A model generated the notes under the pieces. It searched no databases. It saw only the letters and a list, made by a program, of their open reading frames with translations, and was not told where the DNA came from. A stretch of DNA of 64,000 bases from Actinophytocola sp. (GTDB taxonomy: Bacteria; Actinomycetota; Actinomycetes; Mycobacteriales; Pseudonocardiaceae): positions 1 through 64,000 of the forward strand of contig WHUD01000004.1 in NCBI GenBank assembly GCA_009377385.1, read 5' to 3'. Every line of letters starts with the position of its first letter. Within the stretch, counting starts at the first letter, position 1. Shown in pieces: positions 32,261-41,086 of this stretch. The translations under genes were made by a program, and so were the position numbers.

Positions 32261-34920
32261 GTCGTTTCTCCTCCGGGCCAGCGTGGTGGGTGAGGGGTAT
32301 CCGTGTCATCGGTGCGTGCCCGCCGCGTTCCGCGCTGGAACGCCGACATCGTGGCTTGGAACCTCTCCGGACTCGGGTCACCGGGGATCTCGTCTGACGG
32401 CTCCGGCGCCGAGGATGGCTCCGGTTCGGTTGATTCTCCTTCGCCTGTCTGGAGCTGTGGAGCGAGGTTCTCCCGCCGCCTGCGCTGCGGCAGCGGTGGC
32501 TTGCCGTTCCCGTTACCCGCGGCGGGTTGCGCTGGTCTTGGGGGGGCGTACGACTCGGCGCGCGACGACGAGCCGTTGCCAATCACCGCCGAGTCAACGG
32601 AGATCTTCACGGTGTCGTTGCCCGACCCGCCGTGGCGGGCGTGCTGCCCAACGTGGCTGTGCTCGCTGTCTCCGCTGGATTCCTGCGGCTCCTGCGGCAC
32701 GGCGGGGATGTTCTTCTGGGTGTCCTCGGGCCTCGGCTCGGGTACACGCGACTGTCTGAGGCGCCGGTGCATCGGCGACGGCATCGGCACGACGCGGTCC
32801 TGGGCGTCAGGCTCATCGTGCTCGCCATGGTCCCCGCCACGGCCGTAGCCCGGTGCGTAACCCTGATGGTAGCCCGGTGTGTAGCCCGACTCCGGTCCGA
32901 CGCTCCTGCCGAAGCCTGGCTCAACCCCGGGATGGACCGCGTGATGAACCCCGGTCGCGGCGGCGTAGTCGGCGCCGAGCTCGTCGCCCCCGTCCGGCCC
33001 GTCCAGATAGGGTTCTGACGCGAGCGCACTGGTGGGAATCAGCACGACCGCGTTGATTCCGCCGTAGAGCGACTCCCTGAGCGTGACCTTGGTGTCGTGC
33101 TTGGCGGCGAGCTGGGCGACCACGAACAACCCGATCCGCGCTTCCTCCGACAGCGCCATCACGCTGAAGTCGGGCGGGGTGCGCAGCGTGTTGTTGATCG
33201 ATTCGAGCGTCTCGGGGTCGATGCCGAGGCCCTGGTCCTCGATCTCGATCACGACGCCCCTACCTACGACGGCGGACCGCACGTCGACGCCGGTCTCTGG
33301 TGGCGAGAACGTCGTCGCGTTGTCGAGCAGCTCGGCGAGCAGGTGGATCATGTCGGCGACGGCGTCGCCGCGCACCGCGACGTCTGCGACCTTGCTGATG
33401 TTGACCTTGGTGTACTCGGCGGTCTCCGCGACGGCGCCGTTGATCACGTCGCGGAGCTCGACCGGCTTGCGCCACTGCCTGCCCGGCTGCTTGCCGCCAA
33501 GGATGATCAGGCTTTCCGCGTTGCGCCTGCCCTGCGTCGCGAGGTGGTCGAGCTCGAACAGGAGATGAAGCTGCTCCGGGTCTTCCTGCGAACGCTCGGC
33601 CTGGTCGAGCACCTGGAGCTGCCGGTGCGCGGTGACCTGGTTGCGGTGGGCGATGTTGAGAAACACCGCCCTGACACCGGAGCGGATCTCGTTCTCCTGC
33701 ACGGTCGCCGCGAAGGCCTGGCGTTGCGCCTGGTTGAAGGCGTTGGCGACCTGGCCGATCTCGTCGTCGCCGTGCCGCAGCCATGGCACGTCGACGTCGA
33801 TGTTGATCCGCTCGCCCCGATTCAGCCGGTCGATCACGTCCGGCATCTTGTGTCCTGAGAGGTCGAGGGTGTCGTCCCGCAGCCTGGTCAGCCTGCGAGC
33901 CAGCGTCCGCGACCAGCGCAACGCGATGATCATCGAGGTCGCGGTGACGACAAGCAGGATCCCGCCAGCGGTGAGTGAGGTGGTCAGCAGGCGGCTACCG
34001 GCGCTCGCGCCGAGGTCGGCGGCATGGGCCGTATGGGAGGCGTACAGCCCGCGCAGGTTGTCGGACAGCTTGGCCACCGAGCCCTGCCACGCCTTGAGGT
34101 TGAAGGTTACGGGGTGCTGCCCAGGGCCGCGGGCCATGATGGCGTTGTCACCCGAGACGGCCGTGTCCCACCACTTGGACTCGCCCATCCGATCGTAGCG
34201 CCGCTGCTCGGTAGGCGTCATGCGCGGATAGATGGTTTCCACGACCTCGTGGTAGGTACCCATCTGGTGGGCCAGCTCGTGGAACTCGTCGGAGTTGAGA
34301 CCGCTTCCGATGCCGCGGAGCAGCAGCGCGTGCGAGCGCGAATGCGCTTCTGTCGATCGAAACAGGTCATAGCTGATCATCTGCTCGAAGCCGACCTCGG
34401 CGTCGGTCGCGGACCGGGCGACACCTTGGACGGCCGCGCCGACCAGCTCGATCATCTCGCCGTAGAACTCGTAGACCTGCTCGGCGTCCGCGCCGCCGGA
34501 GTCGATCCGCTGCCGGAACCCTGGCAGCTCCCGCGTGAGGTCCCGCAGGTCCTCCAACGGGCCGGAGAGCTGCTCCGGCGCGGATTCGGCCAGCTCGGCG
34601 GTGACGGCCGTCATGTCCTGCACGGCGTCGTCCACCTTGGTGCGCTGGTTGGCGAGCGTCCCGTCAGCGGGCTGGAGCCCGTTGACGACCTTCAGCGTGC
34701 TGAGCCTGCGCTCTTCCTGCACCGTCGCGATGAAGTTGGTCGACGGCTTGAGCGACTTGTGGACGTTGTCCGCGAACGAGCGCGTGTCGAGACCTTCCAC
34801 AGCCAGGAAGCCGGACAGTCCGATGCCGACGATCATCAGCGCGACGCTGGGAATCAGGGCGATGCGCAGCACGCGAGCGTTGATCGTGCTAGTTCCGCGC
34901 GAACGCGAGAGTACTCCCAT
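32257..34920 (-). CDS. cvnA: conservon sensor histidine-kinase-like protein (CvnA)
   Basis: About 887 residues. One helix near residues 14-36, a long extracytoplasmic nitrate/nitrite-sensing (NIT-type) region to about 300, a second helix, a HAMP-like segment, then an ATPase domain (LAELLDNATTFSPPETGVDV, IEDQGLGIDPETL, GLFVVAQLAAKH). The helix where a phospho-accepting His would lie reads NIAHRNQV. The last 200 residues are a disordered Pro/Gly/Glu-rich tail with YTPGYHQGYAPGYGRG repeats. Conservon sensors pass signals to the roadblock/GTPase set. The frame continues to 35082, but ATG 34920 begins the typical MGVLSRSRG N-terminus. Confidence 0.85.
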   Translation of the reverse strand: MGVLSRSRGTSTINARVLRIALIPSVALMIVGIGLSGFLAVEGLDTRSFADNVHKSLKPSTNFIATVQEERRLSTLKVVNGLQPADGTLANQRTKVDDAVQDMTAVTAELAESAPEQLSGPLEDLRDLTRELPGFRQRIDSGGADAEQVYEFYGEMIELVGAAVQGVARSATDAEVGFEQMISYDLFRSTEAHSRSHALLLRGIGSGLNSDEFHELAHQMGTYHEVVETIYPRMTPTEQRRYDRMGESKWWDTAVSGDNAIMARGPGQHPVTFNLKAWQGSVAKLSDNLRGLYASHTAHAADLGASAGSRLLTTSLTAGGILLVVTATSMIIALRWSRTLARRLTRLRDDTLDLSGHKMPDVIDRLNRGERINIDVDVPWLRHGDDEIGQVANAFNQAQRQAFAATVQENEIRSGVRAVFLNIAHRNQVTAHRQLQVLDQAERSQEDPEQLHLLFELDHLATQGRRNAESLIILGGKQPGRQWRKPVELRDVINGAVAETAEYTKVNISKVADVAVRGDAVADMIHLLAELLDNATTFSPPETGVDVRSAVVGRGVVIEIEDQGLGIDPETLESINNTLRTPPDFSVMALSEEARIGLFVVAQLAAKHDTKVTLRESLYGGINAVVLIPTSALASEPYLDGPDGGDELGADYAAATGVHHAVHPGVEPGFGRSVGPESGYTPGYHQGYAPGYGRGGDHGEHDEPDAQDRVVPMPSPMHRRLRQSRVPEPRPEDTQKNIPAVPQEPQESSGDSEHSHVGQHARHGGSGNDTVKISVDSAVIGNGSSSRAESYAPPRPAQPAAGNGNGKPPLPQRRRRENLAPQLQTGEGESTEPEPSSAPEPSDEIPGDPSPERFQATMSAFQRGTRRARTDDTDTPHPPRWPGGETT

Positions 34921-35205
34921 AGGGGTTATGCCAGAACCTTCCTCATTACTTTGCGTGAGCAGCCAGCGTGCACCGCAGATACCTCGGCGGAGGGTAGCGA
35001 CAGCCGGAACGACGATCGAGACCGCGTCCCCATGTTTTGCGCTAGTGACAAGAAAATCCGGGGACACGCCGACGAATTTCATCGATCCGCGATAACCGAA
35101 CGCGACATGCGTTTAGATGCGTGACGCACCCGGACGGGTGACGAAATGCTTACTCGCCATTGACGCTGACATCTCATGTTTTTTGGCGCTTTGAGAGGAG
35201 ATTGG

Positions 35206-37395
35206 ATGGCTGAACCGGAGCCAGTTGCCCAGGACAAGAGTCGTGGGCTGCGGCGGCGAAAGTTTCTGACGTTCCTTGTCGCCGCCCCGACGCTCACTGT
35301 CGCGGGGCGGTTCGGGTTCGATGCGTTGACCGAGGCGTCTGCGGTGCCGAGCCTGCCAGCGCTCGGGGAGGTCTCGGATCTCGGTGACGTGATCCGCACG
35401 GCGAGCACGCCCACACACCATCTGATGGTCCTCGAGGTCACCGAGGACACCAGGGTGCGCTTCGAGCTGCCGCGTCTCGAGGTCGGCCAGGGCATCTCGA
35501 CGTCCATCGCGATGATCGTGGCCGAGGAGCTGGACGCCCGGCTCGACGATGTCGACGTCACCCTCTCCGACGCGCGCCCCGAGCTGGAGTTCAACCAGAT
35601 GACGGGCGCATCGGCCAACGTACGGGTGCTGTGGGAACCGGTGCGGCGGATGGCCGCCGACGCGCGAGCGCGGCTAGTGCAGGCGGCCGCGAACCGGTGG
35701 GGCACGTCCACGGACGAGCTCACCACCCAGGACTCCGCGGTGCACGCGCCCGACGGGCGCAGCCTCAGCTACGGGGAGCTGTCGGCCGACGCGCGCGAGG
35801 AATCCGCCCATGGCGAACCGAAGGCCGCATCGGAGTACTCGGTGGTCGGCAACCCGCTCACCCGGCTGGACGCCCGCGACATCGTGACCGGCAAGGCGAT
35901 GTACGCGATGGACCTGCCGGTGGAGGGTGCGCTGCCGACCGTGGTCGCGCGCCCGCCGACGATCAACGGCACGGTCGGCTCGGTCAATGCTGCCAAGGCG
36001 AAGGCGATGCCGGGCGTCGTCGCGGTCACGACGATTCCCACTGGTGTCGCGGTAAGCGCGGAGACGTTCTGGGACGCGATGCGTGCCAAGGACGCGCTGG
36101 AGATTTCGTGGAATCCGGGTTCGATCGGCACCATGTCGGATTCGGACATTAAGTCGGAATTGAAGAAAGCGGTCCAGCCGCTCGCCGCGCCGAAAGTGCG
36201 CGATACGTATCTGGATGCGACATTCGATTTCGCGTTCGTCAACCACGCGCCGATGGAAGTCGAAAGCACCGTCGCGGATGTGCGTGCTGACGGCACGGCC
36301 GAAGTGTGGATGCCATCGCAGACGCCGATCTACGCCCAGCAAGTCATCGCCGAGACACTTGACTTCGACCTGGAAGCGGTCACGGTGCACGTCATCCGGG
36401 CGGGCGGGTCGTTCGGGCGAAGGCTCTTCGTTGACACCGCGCTCGAGGCGGTCAGGGTCTCGCAGGCGATCGGCAGGCCGGTCAAGCTGATGCGGACCCG
36501 CCAGGACGACATGAAACACGGCAGGATGCGTCCTCGGTACCACCACAAGATCAGGGCCAGCTACACAGGTGGCGAGGTGCTGTCCTTCGAGCACCGGCTC
36601 GCCGGTGTCGCCGTCGACCTCAACCACGGGCTCGGCGAGGCGTTGACGGCCACCCTCGCGCAGCAAGGGCAGCCGGTGGGCGGCGCTGGGCTGTACTACT
36701 TCAACTTCTCCCAGGCGGTGCCGTACAACGTCGGGCTCGCCAACCAGTCCATCCAGGAGATCCAGCTCGACATCCCGACCGCCAGCTTCCGGTCGGTGTA
36801 CTCGGGCACCGTGCGCACCGCGGAGGAGATCGTCATGGACGAGCTCGCGGAGCGGATGGGCAAGGACCCGCTCGAGTTCCGGCGCGAGATCGTCAAGGCG
36901 AACTCGGGCACGACCGTGCTGTCGAAGGTCGCCGAGGCGGCCGACTGGGGCAAGGCCATGCCCGCAGGGCACGCGCAGGGCGTCGCCTACCACGCGGAGT
37001 ACCGCTCCCACGTGGCGTGTGTCGTCGACATCGACGCGACCGACGCGGCGAACCCGAGGGTCACCAAGGCCGTCCTCGCGGCCGACGTCGGCCAGGTGAT
37101 CAACCCGCGTGGGCTCGAAGCGCAGCTCATGGGCGCCACGATGGACGGGATCGCCACGGTGCTGCAGGCGGGCGTGCACATCGACAACGGCGCGGTGCGG
37201 GAGAGCAGCTACGGCGACTACCACTGGACGAAGCACCGCAACGCCCCGTTCGAGGTCGAGGTGCACATCATCCCGACGACCTGGGACCCGGGCGGCGCGG
37301 GCGAGCTGGCCATCCCCGCATCGGCTGGCGCTGTGGCGAACGCCTACGCCAGGGCGACCGGCACCAGGCCCCGCAGCTTCCCGATCAGTTTCTAG
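35206..37395 (+). CDS. molybdopterin-binding oxidoreductase large subunit (IorB type)
   Basis: 729 residues of the xanthine dehydrogenase/aldehyde oxidase family, isoquinoline 1-oxidoreductase beta group. It begins with a twin-arginine signal (GLRRRKFLTFLVAAPTLTVAG), indicating export of the folded cofactor-loaded protein. Molybdopterin-domain motifs include GQGISTSIAMIVAEEL, AGGSFGRRLF, and the C-terminal GGAGELAIPAS with the catalytic Glu. ATG 35206 has AGGAG upstream; an in-frame ATG at 35176 would put residues before the RR motif. It pairs with the 2Fe-2S subunit 12 bases downstream. No FAD subunit is nearby, so electrons probably pass to a membrane or cytochrome acceptor. Substrate unknown. 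Confidence 0.87.
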   Translation: MAEPEPVAQDKSRGLRRRKFLTFLVAAPTLTVAGRFGFDALTEASAVPSLPALGEVSDLGDVIRTASTPTHHLMVLEVTEDTRVRFELPRLEVGQGISTSIAMIVAEELDARLDDVDVTLSDARPELEFNQMTGASANVRVLWEPVRRMAADARARLVQAAANRWGTSTDELTTQDSAVHAPDGRSLSYGELSADAREESAHGEPKAASEYSVVGNPLTRLDARDIVTGKAMYAMDLPVEGALPTVVARPPTINGTVGSVNAAKAKAMPGVVAVTTIPTGVAVSAETFWDAMRAKDALEISWNPGSIGTMSDSDIKSELKKAVQPLAAPKVRDTYLDATFDFAFVNHAPMEVESTVADVRADGTAEVWMPSQTPIYAQQVIAETLDFDLEAVTVHVIRAGGSFGRRLFVDTALEAVRVSQAIGRPVKLMRTRQDDMKHGRMRPRYHHKIRASYTGGEVLSFEHRLAGVAVDLNHGLGEALTATLAQQGQPVGGAGLYYFNFSQAVPYNVGLANQSIQEIQLDIPTASFRSVYSGTVRTAEEIVMDELAERMGKDPLEFRREIVKANSGTTVLSKVAEAADWGKAMPAGHAQGVAYHAEYRSHVACVVDIDATDAANPRVTKAVLAADVGQVINPRGLEAQLMGATMDGIATVLQAGVHIDNGAVRESSYGDYHWTKHRNAPFEVEVHIIPTTWDPGGAGELAIPASAGAVANAYARATGTRPRSFPISF

Positions 37396-37407
37396 AGGAG
37401 ATCCTTC

Positions 37408-38046
37408 GTGCCGAAGAAGTTCAAGTTTTTCGTCAACGGCGAGCGCGTCGAGGTCGACGCCGAGGCCGACATGCCGCTGCTGTGGGTGCTGCGGGACAAG
37501 CTCGGCGTCACCGGCCCGAAGTACGGCTGCGGGGTCGGCGTCTGCCGCGCGTGCACCAGTCACCTCGACGGTGAGGAGGTCCAGCCGTGCGTCGTTCCGG
37601 TCTCCGAGTGCCAGAACAAGAAGGTCACCACGATCGAGGGGCTGGCGAACGGCGAGGAACTACACCCGGTGCAGCAGGCATGGGTCGACGCCGACGTCGG
37701 CCAGTGCGGGTTCTGCCAGCCGGGGCAGATCATGGCAGCCGTCGCGCTGCTGAAGCGCACGCAGCAGCCGACGGACGCCGACATCGACGCGATCGAGAAC
37801 ATGTGCCGGTGCGGTACCTACCCCCGGATGCGCACCGCGATCAAGGCCGCCGCCGCGATGCCGCCGCAGAAGCCCGGTGGCGGCAAGCCGACCGAGCAGC
37901 CGCGCGGCAACGGTCCGAAGCAGCCCGCTGCGCAGCAGCAGCCGCAGCAGACCACGTCGGCGCCCAAGCCGAGCGACGGCCAGTCGTCCGGCGGCGAGGA
38001 GGACTCCGGCACGCTGCTCGACGGCATCGGCTCGGCCTTCGGTTAG
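37408..38046 (+). CDS. 2Fe-2S subunit of the molybdenum hydroxylase (IorA type)
   Basis: 212 residues. Residues 1-80 are a plant-type ferredoxin fold (CGVGVCRAC plus Cys in VQPCVV), and 80-150 the second 2Fe-2S helical domain (CGFCQPG and CRCGTYPR). Electrons flow from the molybdenum centre in the preceding protein through these clusters. An unusual 60-residue tail of Pro, Gln, Gly and Ser follows (after about residue 155); ordinary IorA-type subunits end near 155 residues. The subunit has no signal of its own and probably travels with the Tat-targeted large subunit. Confidence 0.88.
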   Translation: MPKKFKFFVNGERVEVDAEADMPLLWVLRDKLGVTGPKYGCGVGVCRACTSHLDGEEVQPCVVPVSECQNKKVTTIEGLANGEELHPVQQAWVDADVGQCGFCQPGQIMAAVALLKRTQQPTDADIDAIENMCRCGTYPRMRTAIKAAAAMPPQKPGGGKPTEQPRGNGPKQPAAQQQPQQTTSAPKPSDGQSSGGEEDSGTLLDGIGSAFG

Positions 38047-38060
38047 TCGTCATGCCCATC

Positions 38061-38090
38061 GTCATGCCCGGAGTCGGGGTCGGGCATGAC
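38061..38090 (+). terminator. hairpin after the molybdenum hydroxylase genes
   Basis: Perfect ten-base arms GTCATGCCCG and CGGGCATGAC with a ten-base loop, starting 14 bases after the stop codon. Confidence 0.6.
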
Positions 38091-38122
38091 GCGGGAATGA
38101 CGCTTTCGCTGCGTCTGGCGCG

Positions 38123-38179
38123 GCGAGCCGAACGGGGCGTTCGGCACGCAATGTGCACCGAACGCCCCGTTCGGCTCGC
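38123..38179. repeat. 22-bp-armed perfect inverted repeat
   Basis: Arms 38123-38144 and 38158-38179 (beginning GCGAGCCGAACGGGGCG) are perfect inverted copies around a 13-base loop. It lies between the molybdenum hydroxylase terminator and the repeat-protein gene, and may be a second terminator or a dispersed palindromic element. Nothing else is seen in 38091-38286. Confidence 0.65.
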
Positions 38180-38286
38180 TCCGCCGGAGTACCACACATC
38201 GATCAGAGTCCTCTTGGTGCTGGTGGTCGTCTCGCCGCAGCGATCGCGATTCACCGGGACTCTGACGTATTTCGGATGTTACTGGT

Positions 38287-38871
38287 TCAGCAGAACACGC
38301 CTAAGTAGAATGGGCGGTTGATCGCGGTGTTGTCACTACTCCGGAAGAACTCGACTCGCACGTTGTTCGTACCGTTTCGAGAGGCGTAGGTCACTACCGG
38401 AATGGAGAGGAAGCCAACATCATCGCCCGGTGTGGCGATGTAAACGCAGTTGGTGATGTCACGGTTGAACCCGACCAGGTAGTTCCCGGTCGCCGGCCTG
38501 CTCGATGACGTCGCACCTTGGTTCTTGACGAGGCCGCCGTCGCTGTTCACGGCAGCGAACAGGACGTTCCCGGCGCGGAGTGCCAACGGGACCGGACCCA
38601 ACGTCCCTTCCTTGATATCGGCGCCAGTCAGGCTGTTGTTCTTAACCTTGGCTGAGGTCACAGAGCCGAGTCCCAAATCGGGGGTCTTGACGGCGCCGTC
38701 TCTGATCTTGGGTGACGTGACCGCCCCGTTGACGATGTCGGACGTTCGGACCACGAGGTGGCTGGCGTATGCGACGGTCGGTGTCGACAACGCCAGGAAC
38801 AGCGCGACGTACGCGACGACGTTCGACCGAATGTGCTGCGCTATTCGACGGATCATGGCTCGACGGATCAT
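38287..38871 (-). CDS. secreted repeat protein of unknown function
   Basis: 194 residues with an N-terminal signal or anchor (NVVAYVALFLALSTPTVAYA). Residues 45-100 contain a degenerate repeat (DIVNGAVTSPKIRDGAVKTP, then DLGLGSVTSAKVKNNSLTGA) like the pentapeptide-like or beta-helical NGAVTSxKI repeats seen in many actinobacterial surface proteins. The C-terminal 90 residues look like a compact beta domain with two Cys. AAAGGAG stands six bases before ATG 38871. A 15-base tandem duplication (CGACGGATCATGGCT) creates a second ATG five codons later, giving the repeated start MIRRAMIRR. No function is known to me. Confidence 0.7.
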   Translation of the reverse strand: MIRRAMIRRIAQHIRSNVVAYVALFLALSTPTVAYASHLVVRTSDIVNGAVTSPKIRDGAVKTPDLGLGSVTSAKVKNNSLTGADIKEGTLGPVPLALRAGNVLFAAVNSDGGLVKNQGATSSSRPATGNYLVGFNRDITNCVYIATPGDDVGFLSIPVVTYASRNGTNNVRVEFFRSSDNTAINRPFYLGVFC

Positions 38872-38964
38872 GGCTGGCTCCTTTCAATCCGTGCGACTCA
38901 GGGTCGCTGGAGCACGCCGAATGGTTACAGCCGAACGGCCGAACGGCTAGTTGCCGGAACGGCT

Positions 38965-38998
38965 CACCACCCGCCGTCGTGCGTGACGGCGGGTGGTG
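38965..38998 (-). terminator. hairpin terminator after the aminomutase gene
   Basis: Perfect 14-base arms (CACCACCCGCCGTC at 38965-38978 with 38985-38998) and a six-base loop, 50 bases beyond the stop of the minus-strand aminomutase gene. Confidence 0.7.
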
Positions 38999-39047
38999 GG
39001 CGGCACCCGGAACATCCGCTCACCGTAAGCCGGTGACATCACCTGGC

Positions 39048-40436
39048 TCAGCGCCCATGCTCTGCCCACCAGCGCTTGCCTGACTCCGGCAGCGTCTGGA
39101 TCGGGTCGTAGTACTCGTACCGGCGCTCCAGCGCTTCCGGGTCGTCCAGCTCGATGCCGGTGCGGTAGTTCTTCGTCCAGTAGGAGATGCCGCGCTCCCG
39201 GTCGTACTCCGCGACCTGGTGCACCCAGCGCTTGCCGACGTATGGCACGTCGCAGATGATGCGCGGCGTCGCGTAGCCGGGCAGGTAGCCCATGATCGAG
39301 TGCTGCAGCCGCTGCGCCTCCCACACCGCGACCCGCCAGTGCTCCGAGTTCGGGATCATGTCGCACATGTAGAAGTAGTACGGCAGGATGCTCGCCTCGC
39401 CCTGCAACGCGAAGCACAGGTCGAGCAGCGCGTCCGATGTGTCGTTCACCCCGCGCATCAGCACACCCTGGTTGCGGACGTCGCGTACTCCGACGTCGAG
39501 CATCGCCCGCGCCGCCTCCGCCACCAGCGGCGTCACCGACTGGACGTGGTTGACGTGGGTGTGGATCGCCAGGTTCACGCCTCGCCGCGCGGCCGTGCGC
39601 CCCACCCGCTCCATGCCCTCGACGACCTTCGGCTGCAGCCAGTGCTGCGGCAGCCCCGCGAGCGCCTTGGTGGCCAGCCGGATGTCTCGCACCGTCTCGA
39701 CGTCGAGCAGCCGCATCAGGAACGACTCGAGCTGGTGCCACGGCACGTTCGCGACGTCACCGCCTGAGACGACGACGTCCCGCACACCGGGGGTGCGCTT
39801 CAGGTAGTCGATCATCGCGTCCTGCCGGTCGACCGGCTTGAGTGCGAGCTTGTGCTTGTCGATCTGCGGCGTCGAGTTGCCGACCAGGTCCATCCGGGTG
39901 CAGTGGCCGCAGTACTGCGGGCACGTCGACAGGAGTTCGGCGAGCACCTTGGTGGGGTAGCGGTGGGTCAGGCCCTCGACCACCCACATCTCCGCTTCGT
40001 GCAGCGAGTCGCGCTCGGCGTGCGGGTGCGACGGCCACTCCTGCTCGCGGTCGGAGCGCACTGGCAGCATGTAGTGCCGGATCGGGTCCGCGTACAGCGC
40101 ATCGGTCAGCTGGCCGCCTGCCTCCGGTGCCATGGTGTTCAGCATCTGCGGCGGCAGCAGCATCGACATCGTCGCCATGTTCTGCTGGTCGGCCGCCAGG
40201 TCCTCGTAGAAGCGTTCGTCGACGGTGTCACCGAGCACCTTGCGCAGTTGCTTGATGTTGCGCACGCAGTTCACACGCTGCCACTGCGCGTCCCGCCACT
40301 GCGCCTCGGTGACGTCCGCCCAGCCGGGGAATCGGCGCCAGTCGGGCTCGGTCAGTTCTCTGCGCCGGTAGACGTAGGGCTGCTCCAGGTGTTGATCGCT
40401 GGTGACGGTCTGCTCCGGCCCGGCAACGGCGGTCAT
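39048..40436 (-). CDS. kamA: lysine 2,3-aminomutase (KamA) family radical SAM protein
   Basis: 462 residues. The radical SAM cluster motif is CPQYCGHCTRMD (CxxxCxxC), followed by VVSGGDVANVP, and PLP-binding features of the KamA family occur in the C-terminal half. The enzyme would interconvert L-lysine and L-beta-lysine using SAM, PLP and a 4Fe-4S cluster. The N-terminal 150 residues (NIKQLRKVLGD, MSMLLPPQMLNTM) fit the long actinobacterial members. AAGGAGGAG precedes the ATG. It stands alone; no beta-lysine acetyltransferase or antibiotic gene is next to it, so the role (osmolyte or metabolite precursor) is open. Confidence 0.87.
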   Translation of the reverse strand: MTAVAGPEQTVTSDQHLEQPYVYRRRELTEPDWRRFPGWADVTEAQWRDAQWQRVNCVRNIKQLRKVLGDTVDERFYEDLAADQQNMATMSMLLPPQMLNTMAPEAGGQLTDALYADPIRHYMLPVRSDREQEWPSHPHAERDSLHEAEMWVVEGLTHRYPTKVLAELLSTCPQYCGHCTRMDLVGNSTPQIDKHKLALKPVDRQDAMIDYLKRTPGVRDVVVSGGDVANVPWHQLESFLMRLLDVETVRDIRLATKALAGLPQHWLQPKVVEGMERVGRTAARRGVNLAIHTHVNHVQSVTPLVAEAARAMLDVGVRDVRNQGVLMRGVNDTSDALLDLCFALQGEASILPYYFYMCDMIPNSEHWRVAVWEAQRLQHSIMGYLPGYATPRIICDVPYVGKRWVHQVAEYDRERGISYWTKNYRTGIELDDPEALERRYEYYDPIQTLPESGKRWWAEHGR

Positions 40437-40591
40437 TGTGTTCTCCTCCTTACGGGGGCGAGTAACACAAATAATCCTGTCATACTCATGTTAGAACGCA
40501 AATCTTTCTGCGTGTCGTGGTCGGGCTGTGACGCTGCGACGTCGCCGCCCATTTCAGGGTGATTGACGGATTCAGGCGTAACGTGGAGTCC

Positions 40592-41011
40592 ATGGACTGC
40601 TGGCTCACCATCGAAGTGTTCGACGGGGCTGACCAATCGGCGGCTGGCTGGCGTCGGATGCATGGGGAGCGGCTGGTCGAGGCGGCGGTCACCAACCGTG
40701 CCCAGCAGTGGGTCTGGCACGAACACCGCTGGGGTGTCGTCCTCGAAATCGAGTTCTCCGACGAGGAATCGCGCGAGCCCTACCGTCGACTGCCAGCGGT
40801 GGTGGCCGCACTCGATGCGGTACCGGACCCGGTCAGCGGTCTGCTGGTCTACCAGGGGCGCGGCGGCGGCTCGGCCTCGACCCTGCCTCGTCGGCCGCAG
40901 CCCATCCCGCTCGCGGGCGCGGGAGCGCTCCCGGAACCGGACGAGGAGCAGTTCGTGAACCTGTCCGAAACAAGAGACGACGTCGAGCTGAGCAATCCCG
41001 CTGTGATGTAG
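40592..41011 (+). CDS. conserved hypothetical protein
   Basis: 139 residues from ATG 40592 (MDCWLTIEVFDGADQSAAGW). The composition is acidic with an aromatic stretch (QQWVWHEHRWGVVLEIEFSD), and the C-terminus is Pro-rich and probably disordered (PRRPQPIPLAGAGALPEPDE). Codon use matches the neighbours, and it starts divergently from the aminomutase gene. An upstream extension to 40559 is possible. No domain is recognised; a single-domain cytoplasmic protein is most likely. Confidence 0.6.
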   Translation: MDCWLTIEVFDGADQSAAGWRRMHGERLVEAAVTNRAQQWVWHEHRWGVVLEIEFSDEESREPYRRLPAVVAALDAVPDPVSGLLVYQGRGGGSASTLPRRPQPIPLAGAGALPEPDEEQFVNLSETRDDVELSNPAVM

Positions 41012-41086
41012 GTGTCCGCAGGTCGCAGCCGGCTCGTCGGTTGGGCCAGCTTCAGGAATCCGGGGCCGACAAGGCAGACTGCATTC

